Below, piece by piece: positions 24,394 to 37,769 of a stretch of DNA of 64,000 bases; positions within the stretch are counted from its first letter, which is position 1, and each line of letters starts with the position of its first letter. Source of the DNA: Oscheius onirici (taxonomy: Eukaryota; Nematoda; Chromadorea; Rhabditida; Rhabditidae); contig OW051472.1 in the NCBI GenBank assembly GCA_932521025.1, forward strand, positions 7,068,001 to 7,132,000, read 5' to 3'. The notes beneath the pieces were generated by a model. It did not search any database. It saw only the letters and a program-made list of their open reading frames with translations, and had not been told where the DNA came from. The translations under genes and the position numbers were made by a program.

Positions 24394-27300
24394 CTATGAC
24401 TTGACAGGTTTCATGGGATTCACGGATTCGGGCTCCTTTTCAAGAGGCGGGAAAATGATTCCTGATTGGGATCGAGTCCGGTTAACAGAGGCTGGAAGGG
24501 ATGAGAGAAACGAGTCTTTTGGGACTGAACAGGCTCCCGTGATTACGTCGTCGTTGACCTGGAAAAGTAGGAATTTTATGTTTGAAAAGGACAAATTCTT
24601 ACCTGCAAAGAGGCGTAATTGAGTCCGGTATCATCTTTGGAATCGCTTCGCATCGAAGGTACTGAACACCGTTTTGGTAGTCCGGCTGTTGGCGGCACAA
24701 GGACATCTCGAACCTGAAAGAGCAGAGTGTTCTTCACTTCTAAACTAGTCTAAACGAACAGAGGTGGCCTAGAGCACACAGACGGAACTTAGGACAGGGA
24801 CGGGCTACTCGTCCGAAAGCTACTCACTGGACTAGATGCCGACCTATCTGGCCTCGTATCGGGCTGCGGCGAGGCTTGTTGCGATTGAGGAGGGGGCTGA
24901 GGTGTTCTCAAAGTCGAGGGAGAGTTGCGATGCTTGGAAGAGTTCCGTTTGATGACGACCGGAGAGACAATCTTCGAAGTGGACGGGTTCGAGCCGCCTG
25001 GCGCTTCCATCAGAGCGTACTCGTCATCGTAGCCAGAGTTTTTCATCGGGGTGGCTGTCTTGGAAGACTCGCCGGCTGTGTTTAGAGAAAGCCTGAAAAC
25101 GAATGAGTGAACAAGATGTTTTTGGCATACCTCGATCCGCGTCTTGAGGACTCGGAATCACTTTCTTCAATAGCTTGGAAGCCTCCAGGACCAAGGTTCT
25201 CGGACGCGTAGCCAGATGACTGATTCTCCTTCTCCGGTTCCTCTATCCTGGTTTCTGAAAAACGAAATTGTAATACGAAGCTTTGGCACTTCATCTTGAA
25301 GTCTCTGTCTTAAAAGAGCGAGTGAACCCACCTCTCACATCCTCTGTAAACCTCTTCTGGAGATCTTCCAATCGGACCAACGAAGGTCCCATGAAGAACT
25401 GATCCTTGGTCGTGTACCCGAAGGACGATGTCCGTGACCGACTGCTAGGACTGTCTATACTGGCCATACTACTGGAGCAGGACTGAACAGGAAAGTCCAT
25501 CTCGACCAGATGGTCCGCTTCATCTACCAGTCGTCTCGTGTAGGGAGTACTCCTCCCAGATCCAAAACTTCCAGATCGATTTCTGGTTTCGTCGTTCTCA
25601 GCAGACGAGGCCAAATGGTTGCTGCTTGCCGAGGAGGGACCGAAAGAAGAGCCTCCAGAAGAAGCCAACGAGACTCCAGACGCCGATGTTTGTGACTGCC
25701 GTTGATGTCGTCCCGAAGAGCTGGCAAACTTTCTCGCCAGATGTTGAAGCGGCTTCGTTATAAAGTTTTTGCTTCCCAAAGAGTAACTTCTTTTCCTTGG
25801 ATCTTCTAGCGGCGGGACGAGGGTAGAGACATTTTCGACTGGATAGAGTCCATGTTCGTTGATTGTCGTCACGACTTGTTTCAATTGGGGCCGTCCTCCG
25901 AAAGAGTAGGCTCGAGGAGTATTTCCAGTCATCGAGGTGGACATGCTGCTGTTGGCAGCCATGGAACTGTAGCAGCTGTCGCTCGAGTCCGAAACGTACT
26001 TGTTATCGTCCAGACGGTCAACTGAAAATAGACGCGTCTCTCTTTTTCTATAGTTTGGTACTCACACTGTATCACGTTAACCTTCAGATTTCCACCGCTC
26101 TCCGGCCATTTTCCATTATCCATGGCGACGTAATCGTCCGCAGCATCTGCCGAAATGGACGACGGAATACTTCCTCCACTGATTCCACCAACAGAACTTC
26201 TGTCATCCGTGTCCGAATCCCGCAACTTCCGATCCAAAAAAATCTTGTCCGCCATAGACACCGTCGGTCTTCGCTCTGTCGTAACTTCGTCATTCTCTAG
26301 CCGCAAGGTTCCTCCACTGTCCTCATTGTTATCTTCGTCTGTTAGCTGTTTTGGCAGAGGTGGCGGTGATGGCGGCTTATCGACCTTCTTAGGAGGAGGT
26401 GTAAACATGGCTTGGTAGTCACTCGGTTCTTCCACTATGCTTTGACTCGTATTTGAGGGTCGTCTTCTGAACATTCGAGTGTACTGTACTGACTGAAAAT
26501 ATTCTTACGGTTGAGGGAAGACACTCCAAGCCGGACTGGCATTATTGCTCACATTCTTGGCTGGACTTCCTATCGTATTGCAGCGGGCAGAGAGACTGAA
26601 ATGACCGTTGATTAACTGCGAGTTGCATTGGTTTAAAAGAACCCTGACATTGTAAACCTTTTTTTGACTGGCTGATTTTCACTGATCAGCCATAGTGTCA
26701 GGTTTCCTTTGATGTGATCAAAAATAGTTCTGTTTATGCAGGTTTACTGTAGCCTGCGAGAGCTTGTTTTGATCTTTCTCCAAAAGCATTTTTTTTGTAA
26801 AATTCCAAACTACTGGAAACAGATAGACATTTTGTGTCTGACAGTGGACATGACGCCATCTATGGAGTGTGCTGTCTAGCCGAGCTCACCTTGCCCCAGA
26901 AGCCTTTCTGACGATGTGCGTCGTGGACGTCGAAGGTGAGCACAGCTTTCTACAAAGATAGCAGTTTATCTACGTTGTTTAGAAGATTATAAAAGGAGGG
27001 GAATAGCGGGTAGAGGCGAGGGATGGAAAGCCACGACACAATGAGGGCAAAACCTTTCGGCAAAGCGGTCGGATCGGATCGACGGATCACCCAAGGAGTG
27101 GAGAGAGCCACGAGGTCGGTCCAATCTGGGTTAGTATTAACGTAAGAAGGGCAAGTGCAACACGACACACGAGAGAGAAATATGCAAGCTGTTCCGTCCT
27201 ATAGAAAACAATACAAACATGTGGTCTGTAGGATCTAGTCATTCAAATCTCGTGAATCTTCCACTCATTTTGAGGAGTCCTATGCCGCAGATGCGTGATC

Positions 27301-29892
27301 ACAAGTGTCCAGTGACGATGCTCATATATTAGGTAAAGAGTATTGTGGAAGACCTAACTGTGGAAGAGTAGCTAACCAAAAGTTTATTTCTTGATACCGA
27401 ACTAGGAAAAGATCTATCCAGTCTTATGAAAATCTCGATTTAAAATTCGTAATGGGACTTCCTTGTTTCTACCCTACCATGAGTCAAGACATATTAACCA
27501 AAGTTTTCGAGGTTTTTCGGGACCTCCATTCCTCTTTTTGACTGACCAACTGCCCAGGACTACAGTTTTCTGAGTTACCTAAAAGAGACTCTTTTTTTGT
27601 GAAAGCTAGGATGATCAACTATCCCTAGTTCTAATTTCCGCCATTTGTGCACCACACCACGACCATCAACACACACCTCCCCAGAAGCTCAATCGCCGTC
27701 GGATTGCCCAAGCTGCCACGCGGACGAAGAACACATGCTGCCAATTGTGGAGTCTGCAGACGGGTTCCGTCTTCTTCAAAAGATGCTACGGTCCCCTTCC
27801 GTTCCATCAAAATGTTACGCCGATCACGAGGAGCATACTGTAGAATATTGTTCCTCGGCGGTACGGGTACCACAATCGGACTAGGCATTTCAGTCGGCTG
27901 TATAGGCTCCTCTTCAGGACTGAACGGGGTTATAAGCATTAGAAACAAAGCCGTGCCCAAGCGACAAAGAAACACGAAAGGTTAAAATGAGTAGAAAACT
28001 CACTGTCCCTGAAGATGCTGTCTCATTTGATTCGGCTGGGTGTGGGAACGATCGCGATGGGATGTTCGTGAGTAGGCAGCTATACTCGAGAGCGCATTCG
28101 ACACATCGCTCAAGTTGGTCAAATGTTTCTTCTTTGTGGCCTCCTGGTCAATGAGCTGGTTCAGCTTTCGGTAGATGTGCATCGAGATCTAAACAATGTG
28201 ATTACTAGACATCGGACTCTGCTCTCTTACAAGACAAATTTAGTATTTTGAAATGTTGGCCTACTGAAAGTAAGAAATTTCTCACCTCCTCGTTTTCGCA
28301 CTGTACCCAAATTGTACAGCTTCCAGGCGGTGCTGCCGTTCCCAGCTTCACAATAAAGACCTTCTCATGAACTCCAAAATCAGAACAGAGCGTCCGTGAG
28401 ACCTCCTGATAGTCATTTCGATTCAACGGAGGCACATTGGAAGTGTTGCAATTCGTCCCACTTGGCTCCACATTCCTGTCACAGAAGATCATGGTTCGGG
28501 GATAGAAACACAGTCTGTAATGGAAAAAAGTAAAAACGCAACTAAAATTTAACCAACCGTTTAAGACCAGGCTTCATGTGTCCTGTCTCTGTTACACTGC
28601 GTAGTTTTGTCTTTTCCAGAAAAGGTTTTTTGAATTTGGGACTCGTGACAACTTCCACGTCCCAGGCAAAACTGAAGAACTCGTCGACTGTCACTGGACG
28701 ACAGAGTGTAAGCATCCGACTGACTTTGGCAGCTTGGAAGATTTTCTCGAACCAGATTGTCGTCTCAGCGTCAGTCTCCGCCTTGAGACAGAATGTCTCC
28801 CCAGCTCCCATCCAACAGAGACATCGCTTGAGTTTCACATCCATCTGGAATCAATTTGATTACAGTCCCCATCCTCCCGGACAATGCCCTCCTCTGCCCA
28901 AATAGAGATATCGTTTAGCTCGCTAATCGCATGATCCGCTTAAGGGTCGAAAGACTTCTAGTCGGTAAACAAGTTAATCCTGTGACTGATTCACAACTTA
29001 CATGATCATCGTGGACATTGAGTGTCCGGGATAGATCAATGAAGAAGCGGGCATTTTTCTTCTTTCTGAAGTCCTTCTCCTTGTCATGAAGTTCGAGGGC
29101 CCGTTCACAGAGGACAGCAAAGTATTTTTGCTTATTTTTCTGAAAATATCCATTGGTTTGGGAGAGCGAATGCCAAGCTGGCAAACAACGGCGCTTTTTC
29201 AGCTGGTCCCCCGAAATTCGGGAGGTAATATGAGTTCAGTGCTGCGACGAGATAAACAACAATGTTGCGGGACACCCACGCGCATGTCGCACATCTGGTC
29301 ATCATCGTGGGATTTTCGCGAAACCAATAATTCCCGTGACATGGTCTATGGGAAATTTCTATTGGGCAGGTTAAATAATCGCTTGACCAGCATTTTGTTT
29401 TTTAAAAACATCAAAACAAGTCTGACTCATTGCCATAACACATTTTAAAACATTTTCGTCTTCAAAAATTTTATGTAAAATAACCAAAAATAGTCGATCA
29501 TTTTAAGGGGTTTGGGGCCCTCCATTAGTACAATACTATCACTCTCTGCCCTTTCCGTTCAAATGGCTCAAAAGATTACAAACCATCGATTCAAAGATCT
29601 TGGCAACAGACATCGCTTGTTCTCAGTATATTCCCTTGTCAGAGTTTAAACCTCAAAAGAAAAGAGACACACAGTGTTAGGAAGCCCTGGGTCACATGTT
29701 TCCTCTTTCCCCTGGATTCGCGCTTCACACGTCAGGTGCGCGGAGACACAAACACCTAGGCAAAGAGAGGGAGAATAACACAACGAGCAAACTCACTATA
29801 GGACAGAATCCGGCTGTGACTATTCCACATTTTATGACCGATTCCGGAACATCCTCGATTCCTTTCGTAGTTGATGGACCGTCGGAGGACAT
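24394..29892 (-). CDS. ist-1: Insulin receptor substrate homologue (PH + IRS-type PTB)
   Basis: IRS adaptors dock on the activated insulin receptor and, once tyrosine-phosphorylated, recruit PI3-kinase. Exon 1 (29892 to about 29796) encodes VPESVIKCGIVTAGF, joined in phase to KNKQKYFAVLCERALELHDK and, after another intron, CLCWMGAGETFCLKAETDAE: a PH domain. An IRS-type PTB follows: FFSFAWDVEVVTSPKF, MKPGLKRL, CFYPRTMIFCDRN, HEKVFIVKLGTAAPPGSCTI and WVQCENEE. The rest is low-complexity tail, with Ser-rich blocks and a proline-rich segment (KPPSPPPLPK). Three YXXM motifs (YQAM near 26420, YVAM near 26130, YALM near 25013) are candidate PI3K p85 sites. About 14 exons join in consistent phase, including a 57-nt exon at 26946-26889. 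Stop TAG at 24394-24396. The symbol rests on family recognition. Confidence 0.9.
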
Positions 29893-32800
29893 GGTTAAAG
29901 GGTAGCCATACAATCTGCTTCTAAAAATTCTACCTTTAAAGGTAAAAAAAATGGCGGAAAACTCACAAGAAAGGGCTAAAGAAATCAGAACAAAACATGG
30001 CTGAGGTGCGAATGATATTCATGTGAAAATGTGACACATTCGATGATATAAACGCGCGAAATACTGTAGGAAATGGAGAGAGATTGTAATTGGCAAAAAA
30101 AGAGGAGAGCGGTGCAAAACAAGTGACGTAGAAGGGGGTTAGGAGAAAGAGGGAGTGGGAAATGAGGGCAATTGAATCTTGATACAAAAAGTAAGTGTTC
30201 TTATGAAAAAAAAGAGGAAATTTCTAGAGTAAGGAACTCGGATCGCCTGAATACTCATCTGTATCCAATTGGACATTTGGATAGAAGCCACTGTAGTAAT
30301 TTTTCCTTCCTATGCATATGACAAAAGGTAATTAGGTAAACTGTCTGGGATCAAATTAAGATTGTCCAGACACTAATCCGGTACTAGTCATTCAAAGAAG
30401 TGTGTGCTGATTCAAATTGAGGCGTTCAAGCAAATCTTTGAAGGGAATTTCTCGAGAAGTGACTAACCGGATCATCCCACTCCCGACAACAATTTGCCAC
30501 CGAGCCTGTAAACATGAGGGGCGTCTTCACGACACGAAGACCTTCAGGAAGACATCTGTTATTGCAATAAGCGACGCAGCTATCAAAACAGATTTGGTTC
30601 TAGGAACGCCGTATAGGAGGTGAGAATGGCTGGTACTAGGGAATAGGAATATGTTACGATACAGAATGTGAGAAAATGACTGAAAACAGGAGAGTTCTGA
30701 AACAGGATAAACTTTAGAGTCTCGGGAAAGTAGTTTCCATTGTTATTCCAGGATGTTGTACTTTGGTTTCCTGAACCCCGGATGATGTTTTCCAAATCAC
30801 AAAACACGCGCTGACCGCACGAGGCAGAAATGAGGAACGTCGGAGTCTGAACTCTTGCCCTCTGCAAAATAAGCAGAGTGAGAATATCTGATGTGTGTGG
30901 GGGAAGCCAAATAGGAATCTTTGGGAGGAGACATCATGGAACGATCACGGCGACGACACAAACAACACAGACAGCTGGCCTCAAGGCTGCTGCTCCCCAG
31001 GGGGAGACCTACGAGGGGAGGAAGTTCTCTTTGGAGGGGGTCTGGAGGAGCACAGAGGATGAGCGACGGATGGGCAAACAGCACAAAACGAGTGGGGGAG
31101 AAAGTGACAACAAACAAATACACTCGCTCTTTGCAACCATCAGTTTAAAGAAATTGTCCTCAAGAAAGGTTTTTTTTAAGAATACAGTGTTGTTTATGGA
31201 AAGTAATTTTTAGCCTTCCTAAATTTCAAGACCGAGAAGAAGTCTCAATTTTATAGTTTACGCTTACTTTTGTTAGCTTCCTGTTGAACAAAGTTGTGTA
31301 AGCGTGAGCGAGAAAATTGAGATTTCTTCCCAAAGTCCCAAAGATCCACAAAGCCCACTGGAACACAAAGATTTGTCACTGTCGGAGAATAAGAAACTAC
31401 AGTATCCAATTTTAGGATCCCCAATTTCTATCCAGCGACTTTCCGCCCGAAAGCTAGTTCATAGTACAGCCGTACGCAGCACTGCCAAGTCCTGCCCCTC
31501 CCGTCCTAGAATGACCTAGTTGTTTACGTCTTTTCTGTGTGTGTGCACCTCACTTCCCCTCTCTCTACCGATCAATTCCAGACGAGAGCGGGAGGCGAGA
31601 CTGCTCTGTGAGAAGCATCAACAAAATACAGAAGAGGAAGTGACTAGGCGAAACTTGTTACTTGGAGCGGCAAAAAAGGCGTGCACAAGTTTATGACCTG
31701 GGCGGACAGAAGGATACGTCAGATTACAGAAGAGTGATGATAGACTAAACAACTTTGATGGTGCAAAAGAACAGTCGGTCGACTCGTACACTGATCGCTC
31801 TAGACAATGACGTCGTCTGATCAGGTTTTGCAACTTTGCAAACCCTTTTATGTAAATTCTGTTTGTTCCTCTCCGATAAGATCACTTTTCCAAGAAACTA
31901 CGCGTACGCCTGTTTGGATGAGAGCAGACCCCCGTAATGATAACCAACCCGGCTCCGTCCATATGAGCAAGACCCCTATCAGTACACTGATCCTGTTTTT
32001 TACTAGACAGAGTCATGACTATATGCAAAGTGGTTCAATCCGTGGGATGAAAAGACGAGTTCTGGGGAAGTGGGAGGAGAGAGAACAGACTGGCATAACA
32101 GAACTGAGTCACGTGCGAGAGAGAGGCGCACAGGGAAGTGCAGATTCAGGACTCTCACACATACAAAGAGAGAAAGAGAACGGTCAGTCTATTCCAAATC
32201 AATGTCGCGCCACAGAAAGAGAGCGAGAAGGAGAGACCTCCTTCGGAAAACAAAAACATTAGAGGCCCCGAGCGCGAAAAGACAGACACAAACAGACCAA
32301 TAAAATTTGGCACTAACGGAGCATTCGTTTCTGTGGAACCGATGTTCAATGCCTGTACTTTTTCTCTCTCACACCCACTCCCAAGAGCAAAACAACTTTT
32401 AGTACCTCACGGGGAAAAACGTACAGGTCAAGCTGTGAGAGAAAGTCTGAAAGACCTTGGTAATGAGCGGCACCAGCTGGCACACAAGGGCACATCTCCG
32501 AGACGGAATAACAAAATCCGAGTGAGGGTTCTCTGTGCTGAAAGGTCAAAGACATGATTTGAATTTTGTGGTGCCAGGAAGAGGTCAAAGGGGTAGATGT
32601 TTGTAGTCGCTATGTCTATCAGACTGATTCCGGTAGTCAGAGCACGAAAAAAAGTCAGTGGAATTAGAGAGAGTCTCCAGTCGACCACTACTGTAGTGAT
32701 CAAGGAAACAATGTTGATAGCTCTTACCCTCTGTTCCAAAACACACACTCATGGCTGAAGCCATTAGGAAATCTTTATGGGTACAGTCATTCAAGTTTTT

Positions 32801-33632
32801 CAGCCGAAGAATTTCCGAGTCGCATAGAAACCTAAAAGAATTGGTGGACTGGTTGGGCTTTTGAATGAGACAGTCAGGACAAATAATCGGCTCAGAATTG
32901 TCTTGTCCTGACCAAACTCTTCCCTTCTTTATCTAGTCACCCAGGCTACCGTAGTCGGTCGGTAAGCATAGTCTGGAACATTCAGTCGTACTGTAACAGT
33001 CGAAATCAGTGTTCTCATGAAAAGATTTCACTGAGACTCACAGAACTTTGAGTGTCAAGGTACAGTTCTCTACCCTCCAAAGGATAATCTAAACATGAGC
33101 ATTAGAGTAATGAATCGCTGTGTTTTCTTTCCTTGATCATTTCCTGAGCGGAAGGGAAAGATGGCTGATGACGGGAACGGATGCCTGCTGATGAGCATAA
33201 CAGGAGAAGGAAAAAGGAAGGGAGCTAGCAAAACAGCTGAAGCGTACGCTGAATTTGAATTCAACGAGGGAGAGACTCTTGCCCATCGGACATGTTTATC
33301 CCAGAAGGACAATAGAGAGAGAATCACGCGTCTCTCTCTCTCTCTATTGAGAAGAGTTGAGCCATTCTGACGCTATGTTTTCTAATAAACAGTGATGCTT
33401 CACGTGTGAAACGTCAGCAGAAACGAGGAGAAAAATAATAAGAATTCCCAACAGACTCTGCTGAGGGAAGAAACATCGGATTGCCATTTCTCGACGTGAA
33501 AACAAATTTCGTGACTCGAAGGGATAAAGGCCGCAAAACAAGCTTAACTTGGGTCTTCTCAGCAGATTTCTCAAAACAGGAATTTTGTTGTTTCTGTAAG
33601 TTTTTGAGGGGCAGAAATCCGTAAAAGGACTA

Positions 33633-35322
33633 CCGTAAATATTCGAATAGAGGCACATCTCGAATAGTGGCGCACCCAAAAGAGCCGCAATTTAAATAGT
33701 GGTGCACTCTCGAATAGTGGCGCAGTACAAAATCGCGTTTTTCAGTACAAATTTGATTTTTCTTCCTTTTTCATATATTTTGTGATTTCTGTTTTGTTAT
33801 TATGCTCTTTTTTCTCTCTCCACTTGTTATTTTCCTTCATTTGAACCGAACGCTTCTGATCCCTTCCCCAGTCAACCGCTCTCTTCTGATCCCTTCTGAG
33901 TTCTAGAAAGAGAAGAACCAGATCCGGTACAGTATAGATTATTGGAAGTTCCAGAACCAGTCTACTAGTCAAGCAACTACCAAGTGCACAGACTTTGATG
34001 GTCAAAAAATTACTGAATCAAGAAATTACTGAAAGATCATCAGCACAGAAACAAAACACAGACAAGGGGTAGACTTCCTGTAGAAGTCAAAGTCAGAGTC
34101 AAGGTAGTCTGTTCCGGAGAGACAAAGTACAGATACAGAGTCGATAGTTCTAGAGTCGAAGCGCTCCTCAGTGATTCTGCCAACGCCAGAATCTAATGTG
34201 GAAAGAAGAGGATTCCTATCCCAAAACTGCGACACAGCGGGATTGTCAAGTCAACCTTCATGGCTGCACCAGCGATGCTCGTCTCTACAGTGATTCCACC
34301 AAGTCAAGCAGCCGTCTACCCGAACAATAATACAATCCAAATCAAGAAGATGTCTTCGCTACTTGGTTAGGATGTCACCTGCTGGATGAGAAGAAACTGG
34401 GCAGTGGTGGAGACCTGAGAGCGGCGAAGGATTCCAAGAAACTACGGTTTCTACATGATACGCCTCGATTCCGTCAAATAAACTTGTAGTTCTAGTATTC
34501 AGATTCAAATAATCAGGAGACAGGGGACTGAATCAGATATTAATTAGGCACAGTATTCGAACCGTTTAGACCAGACAGAGAGTCTACCGCACTCTTCTGA
34601 TCAGCGAACACGGACAACTCCACAAACAGACAGACACACAGAGTCCATTGCGCTTTAGTAGTAGAGAGATCTGTCTTACGAGTTCTCTTTTATCCTCTCC
34701 CGGTCATCCGGTTTTAAAAGTTATCCCGATACCCATTAAAAGGCGTCCCGTGGAACAGGTTGGGAAACTTCGGAACATAAACGCCTCACACAATCTGGCC
34801 CCTCAGAATCACCCCTCACGCAGTAGGTTCTTCAGAACTCTGGCGTTGAAAGGGCGAAACTTTACTTTATCCAGTGGTATGCCCCTTTCAAAGAAAAAAG
34901 CAGCGAGCTTTACAATGAATGGATGGTCGACGGAAAGAAAGCATTTACTAAAGGCGGTAATCATACTGCACCCCCAATGGAAATCTACTTGAAATGGGTA
35001 GAGAAAGCCTGGTAAAACATTCCAGCAGAGCTGATCATCAAGTTTTCAAGCATTGCGGTATAACTCTAGCTACGGACGTATCCGAAGACGACAAAGTTCT
35101 ATAGAAAATAGCAATATTTCGATGGTTAGCGACCATGTAGAAGTATTCATTTTGTCTTCTTTTCCGAAAAAAAAGTATGATTATCGGTTGGAAAAAAAAC
35201 TAAAAAAAAATGTTTGAAAATTAGTGGCACACTCTCGAACAGTGGCGCAGTCTCGAATAGTGGCGCACCAAAACAGGAGTACTGAAAAATAGTGGCGCAG
35301 TGCTCTATTCGAATATTTACGG
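33633..35322 (+). mobile_element. Decayed pogo-type (Tc1/mariner superfamily) DNA transposon
   Basis: The element is 1,690 bp with 20-bp terminal inverted repeats, CCGTAAATATTCGAATAGAG, flanked by TA on both sides (33631-33632 and 35323-35324), the target duplication of Tc1/mariner-pogo transposons. Inside each end, a subterminal motif with core AATAGTGGCGCA recurs several times (33660-33725 and 35222-35300), possibly transposase-binding sites. The right part keeps a degraded pogo/Tigger-like transposase C-terminus on the + strand (separate entry). The left two thirds show no recognisable coding sequence. The terminal repeats are better preserved than the coding part, so the copy may have moved as a non-autonomous unit. 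Confidence 0.85.
34866..35104 (+). pseudogene. Pogo/Tigger-like transposase remnant (C-terminal part)
   Basis: The frame from 34866 reads FIQWYAPFKEKSSELYNEWM, then KAFTKGGN, then IYLKWVEKAW, a stop (TAA 35013-35015), then NIPAELIIK. After a one-base loss near 35043 it continues in another frame as FKHCGITLATDVSEDDKVL to TAG 35102-35104. The run W-x-x-I-P-x-x-(L/M)-I-x-K-(S)-F-K-x-C-G-I is typical of the C-terminal end of the DDE domain in pogo, Tigger and Jerky transposases. With a stop and a frameshift it cannot be functional. The DDE-bearing upstream part is not recognisable. Confidence 0.75.
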
Positions 35323-36875
35323 TAAATATTTTTGGGACTTCGGTGCTGAAAATCTGGGCCCAAGTACGGCCTGCTCCCAGGCTAAGATTCAGACATTTCA
35401 GTTGTTTGTTGAATGATCAGTTTGAGGCTGGAATGATCAGTTTCAGTTTGAGGCTGGTCAAAACTACTGACAATGAGACCGGCATGTGATAGTGGATCTG
35501 AACTAAGTATTGGGAGCGTAAAATCCAATATGCAAGGAGTCCTTTAAAGAATTACAAAACTACTCATTCGTAGCCTAGAGAAGAAACTACAGGATTTGAA
35601 ACCTAAACGATTGGAGTAGTACACGCAGCCTGAGAGGATAAGCACAGAACCAATTACTGATAAGCAGTCCATCTCTTCATTTTTTTTTCGCAAACTACCG
35701 GCTTGAAAATAACAGTCCGTCTCTTGTCAAGTAGGTGTCAATCTGATCTCGGGAAGCGATAGTGCCGATTCACGTGTACAAAAACAAGCCGACGGGGGGT
35801 ACAAGAGCACCAGAAGAGAAAATAAAGAGCACTGGGGAAGCGGCAGAGATCAGAACCAATAGAAAGAGAATATAAACAAGGAAATTGTATGAGTGGGCTT
35901 GTGGGGCAAAGCTGACTCAGCTGCAGAACAGAGCGACATGACGTTAAAGGGCTCTCTCTGTTGTAACTTGTTTTTGAAGCAAGCTAGACACGAGACGACG
36001 TGTGTTTTGGAATGGAAAATTTGAGATCAGAGACCTTTTCAACACGTCAGCCTTTCTGAACATTTCTTGACTGGAGTCGAGTGGTTCGAATGACTACAAA
36101 AACGAGGAGTTTTCACGATCAGAAAAACAATGTAACGAGCTGGACAAAAACCATACTTTCAGAACTTCAAAAAGTCAACAAAATGAACAAATTACGAATT
36201 GGAAAGAATCTCCTTCAGGACAGCCGAAATTTCAATGACAAAAAGTGGTTATCACCGTCCAGGCGGCTCTAGAGTGGAACTAGAACCCGGATTGACATGT
36301 TTGTCTCATTCTTCTGGCAATAAATGATTAGAAAAAAAGAAGTGTCGTCGTGTACAGAAAACTGGTTGATTGTGAAACGTTTTTCGAGGGTAAACGATGA
36401 CAAAAGGTCTGATTGTGCATGCAATCTCTGCAAACTAAACGTCATGAGGATCATGTTTACCGCAAGGCGGAAATTTCAAAACTTTTGGGTCTGTTCACAA
36501 TTTTTTTTGTACCAAAACCTGGTCTTATCAGTAAAGTGGTTCCTAAATCCTGAGCCACACCGGGACGGAACAGGTGGAAAGCCTGGAAAGAAAGAATGTA
36601 CTTGGTGCCAGATCGGGTACCAGTCCGGGCCACCCTTGATGCTCTAAATGACCCATAGAGCTCGTAAATCAAGAGACAGAGATAGCCAATTAGCATGCAG
36701 AGGATCTGGGAGATTCTGTGTTTTGTTTGGGAAAGTGACTGCGTTGAAATTTGCAGAAAATGAAAAGATTTGTCAAAACTATGTAACGTTCACCTAGAGA
36801 CGTCTGTAGATGGAGGACGTTGGGAAGAGCAGATGATTCAGAGACAGATCAGAGGAGAAGAAGGCTTTTGGAGGA

Positions 36876-37190
36876 TCAAAAGTGATGAGATAAATCCGGT
36901 GAGACAAGAAACTTGAAGCCCCCCCCCCGAAACAAATTCCCCTGAGACAAAATCCAATCAATATCTGTACCGTCTTTCGATTCAGAAACAGGAAGGCACA
37001 TCGAGTGCGTTCCAACATTTTTTTTCGGCGCGATAACAAGAATAGGAGATGGATCAGAAACTGAAACTGTTCCATTGAAAGTAGGACAAGTTGACATTGG
37101 AAGGCTATTGACCATTGAGCGGAAAATCCTTGTAAAGTATAGAAGTATAGTAGGAAAACAGAAAATGAGATTTACAAAAATGTGGACCAA
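36876..37190 (-). CDS. Doubtful open frame, unrecognised
   Basis: The frame begins with a hydrophobic stretch (FVNLIFCFPTILLYF) and continues with TCPTFNGTVSVSDPSPILVI and THSMCLPVSESKDGTDIDW before running into a C10 homopolymer (36919-36928 on the + strand), where a length error or indel would change frame. It reads somewhat like a secreted or membrane protein, but there is no family match, no convincing splice signal and no poly(A) signal. It may be chance. Confidence 0.2.
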   Translation of the reverse strand: MVHIFVNLIFCFPTILLYFTRIFRSMVNSLPMSTCPTFNGTVSVSDPSPILVIAPKKNVGTHSMCLPVSESKDGTDIDWILSQGNLFRGGGFKFLVSPDLSHHF

Positions 37191-37769
37191 TTGGTAGAAT
37201 TAACCTTCCCATATGGTCTTGTTTTCCACTACATTCTCGTCAAAAATGTTCATATTTAAGGGGAAAAAATTTCATTTTCAAAAACGTATAGTAGGATTTG
37301 ATTGTTCATTGTAGCCGCAGGCAAAACTATTAAAACGAGGGAGTAAATAGTCACGCTGGCGAAAAATTTCGTCGTCGCGGAGCGAGAGGAGACAAACAAA
37401 AGTACAACCGTAGGACATGGCGTCTAGACGAAAATGGCTTTCGATACGCAATGTCTGCATAAAAAAGGGCATTCGAGGTGCAAAAAGAGAAGAAAATGTT
37501 TATGAAAAGAAATATCTCGAACTTGTGCTTGAGTAACCGGGCTTAAAATTTTGCAAAACACCTATGATCATGAGCGAATTTTTTCAATTGCATATACAGG
37601 TTTTACAAAAGAAAGTTATTTTTGTTTTCTGCTTTTTTGTAAACTTCTTAATGTTGCAATTAGTGACAGTTTAGGCGGCTACTTTTCGGTCTCATGAAAA
37701 CTTTTTTAGGCATAGTACCCATCCCATTTACTCAGTATTTACATATTAATAAAAAAAAATTGGTCACTC

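Larger units (their letters stand above)
29893..37769. other. Long gene-poor stretch (7.9 kb) upstream of ist-1
   Basis: This is the 5' flank of the IRS gene and the 3' flank of the S1-like gene. Apart from the pogo-type element at 33633-35322 and a doubtful frame at 36876-37190, I find no gene. Purine-rich and GA-repeat tracts occur at 32070-32290 and around 33310-33345 (CT/GA dinucleotide runs), with a run of 10 C at 36919-36928. Several small open frames (30797-31123 -, 33161-33370 +) lack support. Confidence 0.5.

Noticed and set aside
33161-33370. Open frame MADDGNGCLLMSITGEG... on the + strand
   Set aside because: It ends in a CT/GA repeat, has no splice signals, poly(A) signal or family match; likely chance.
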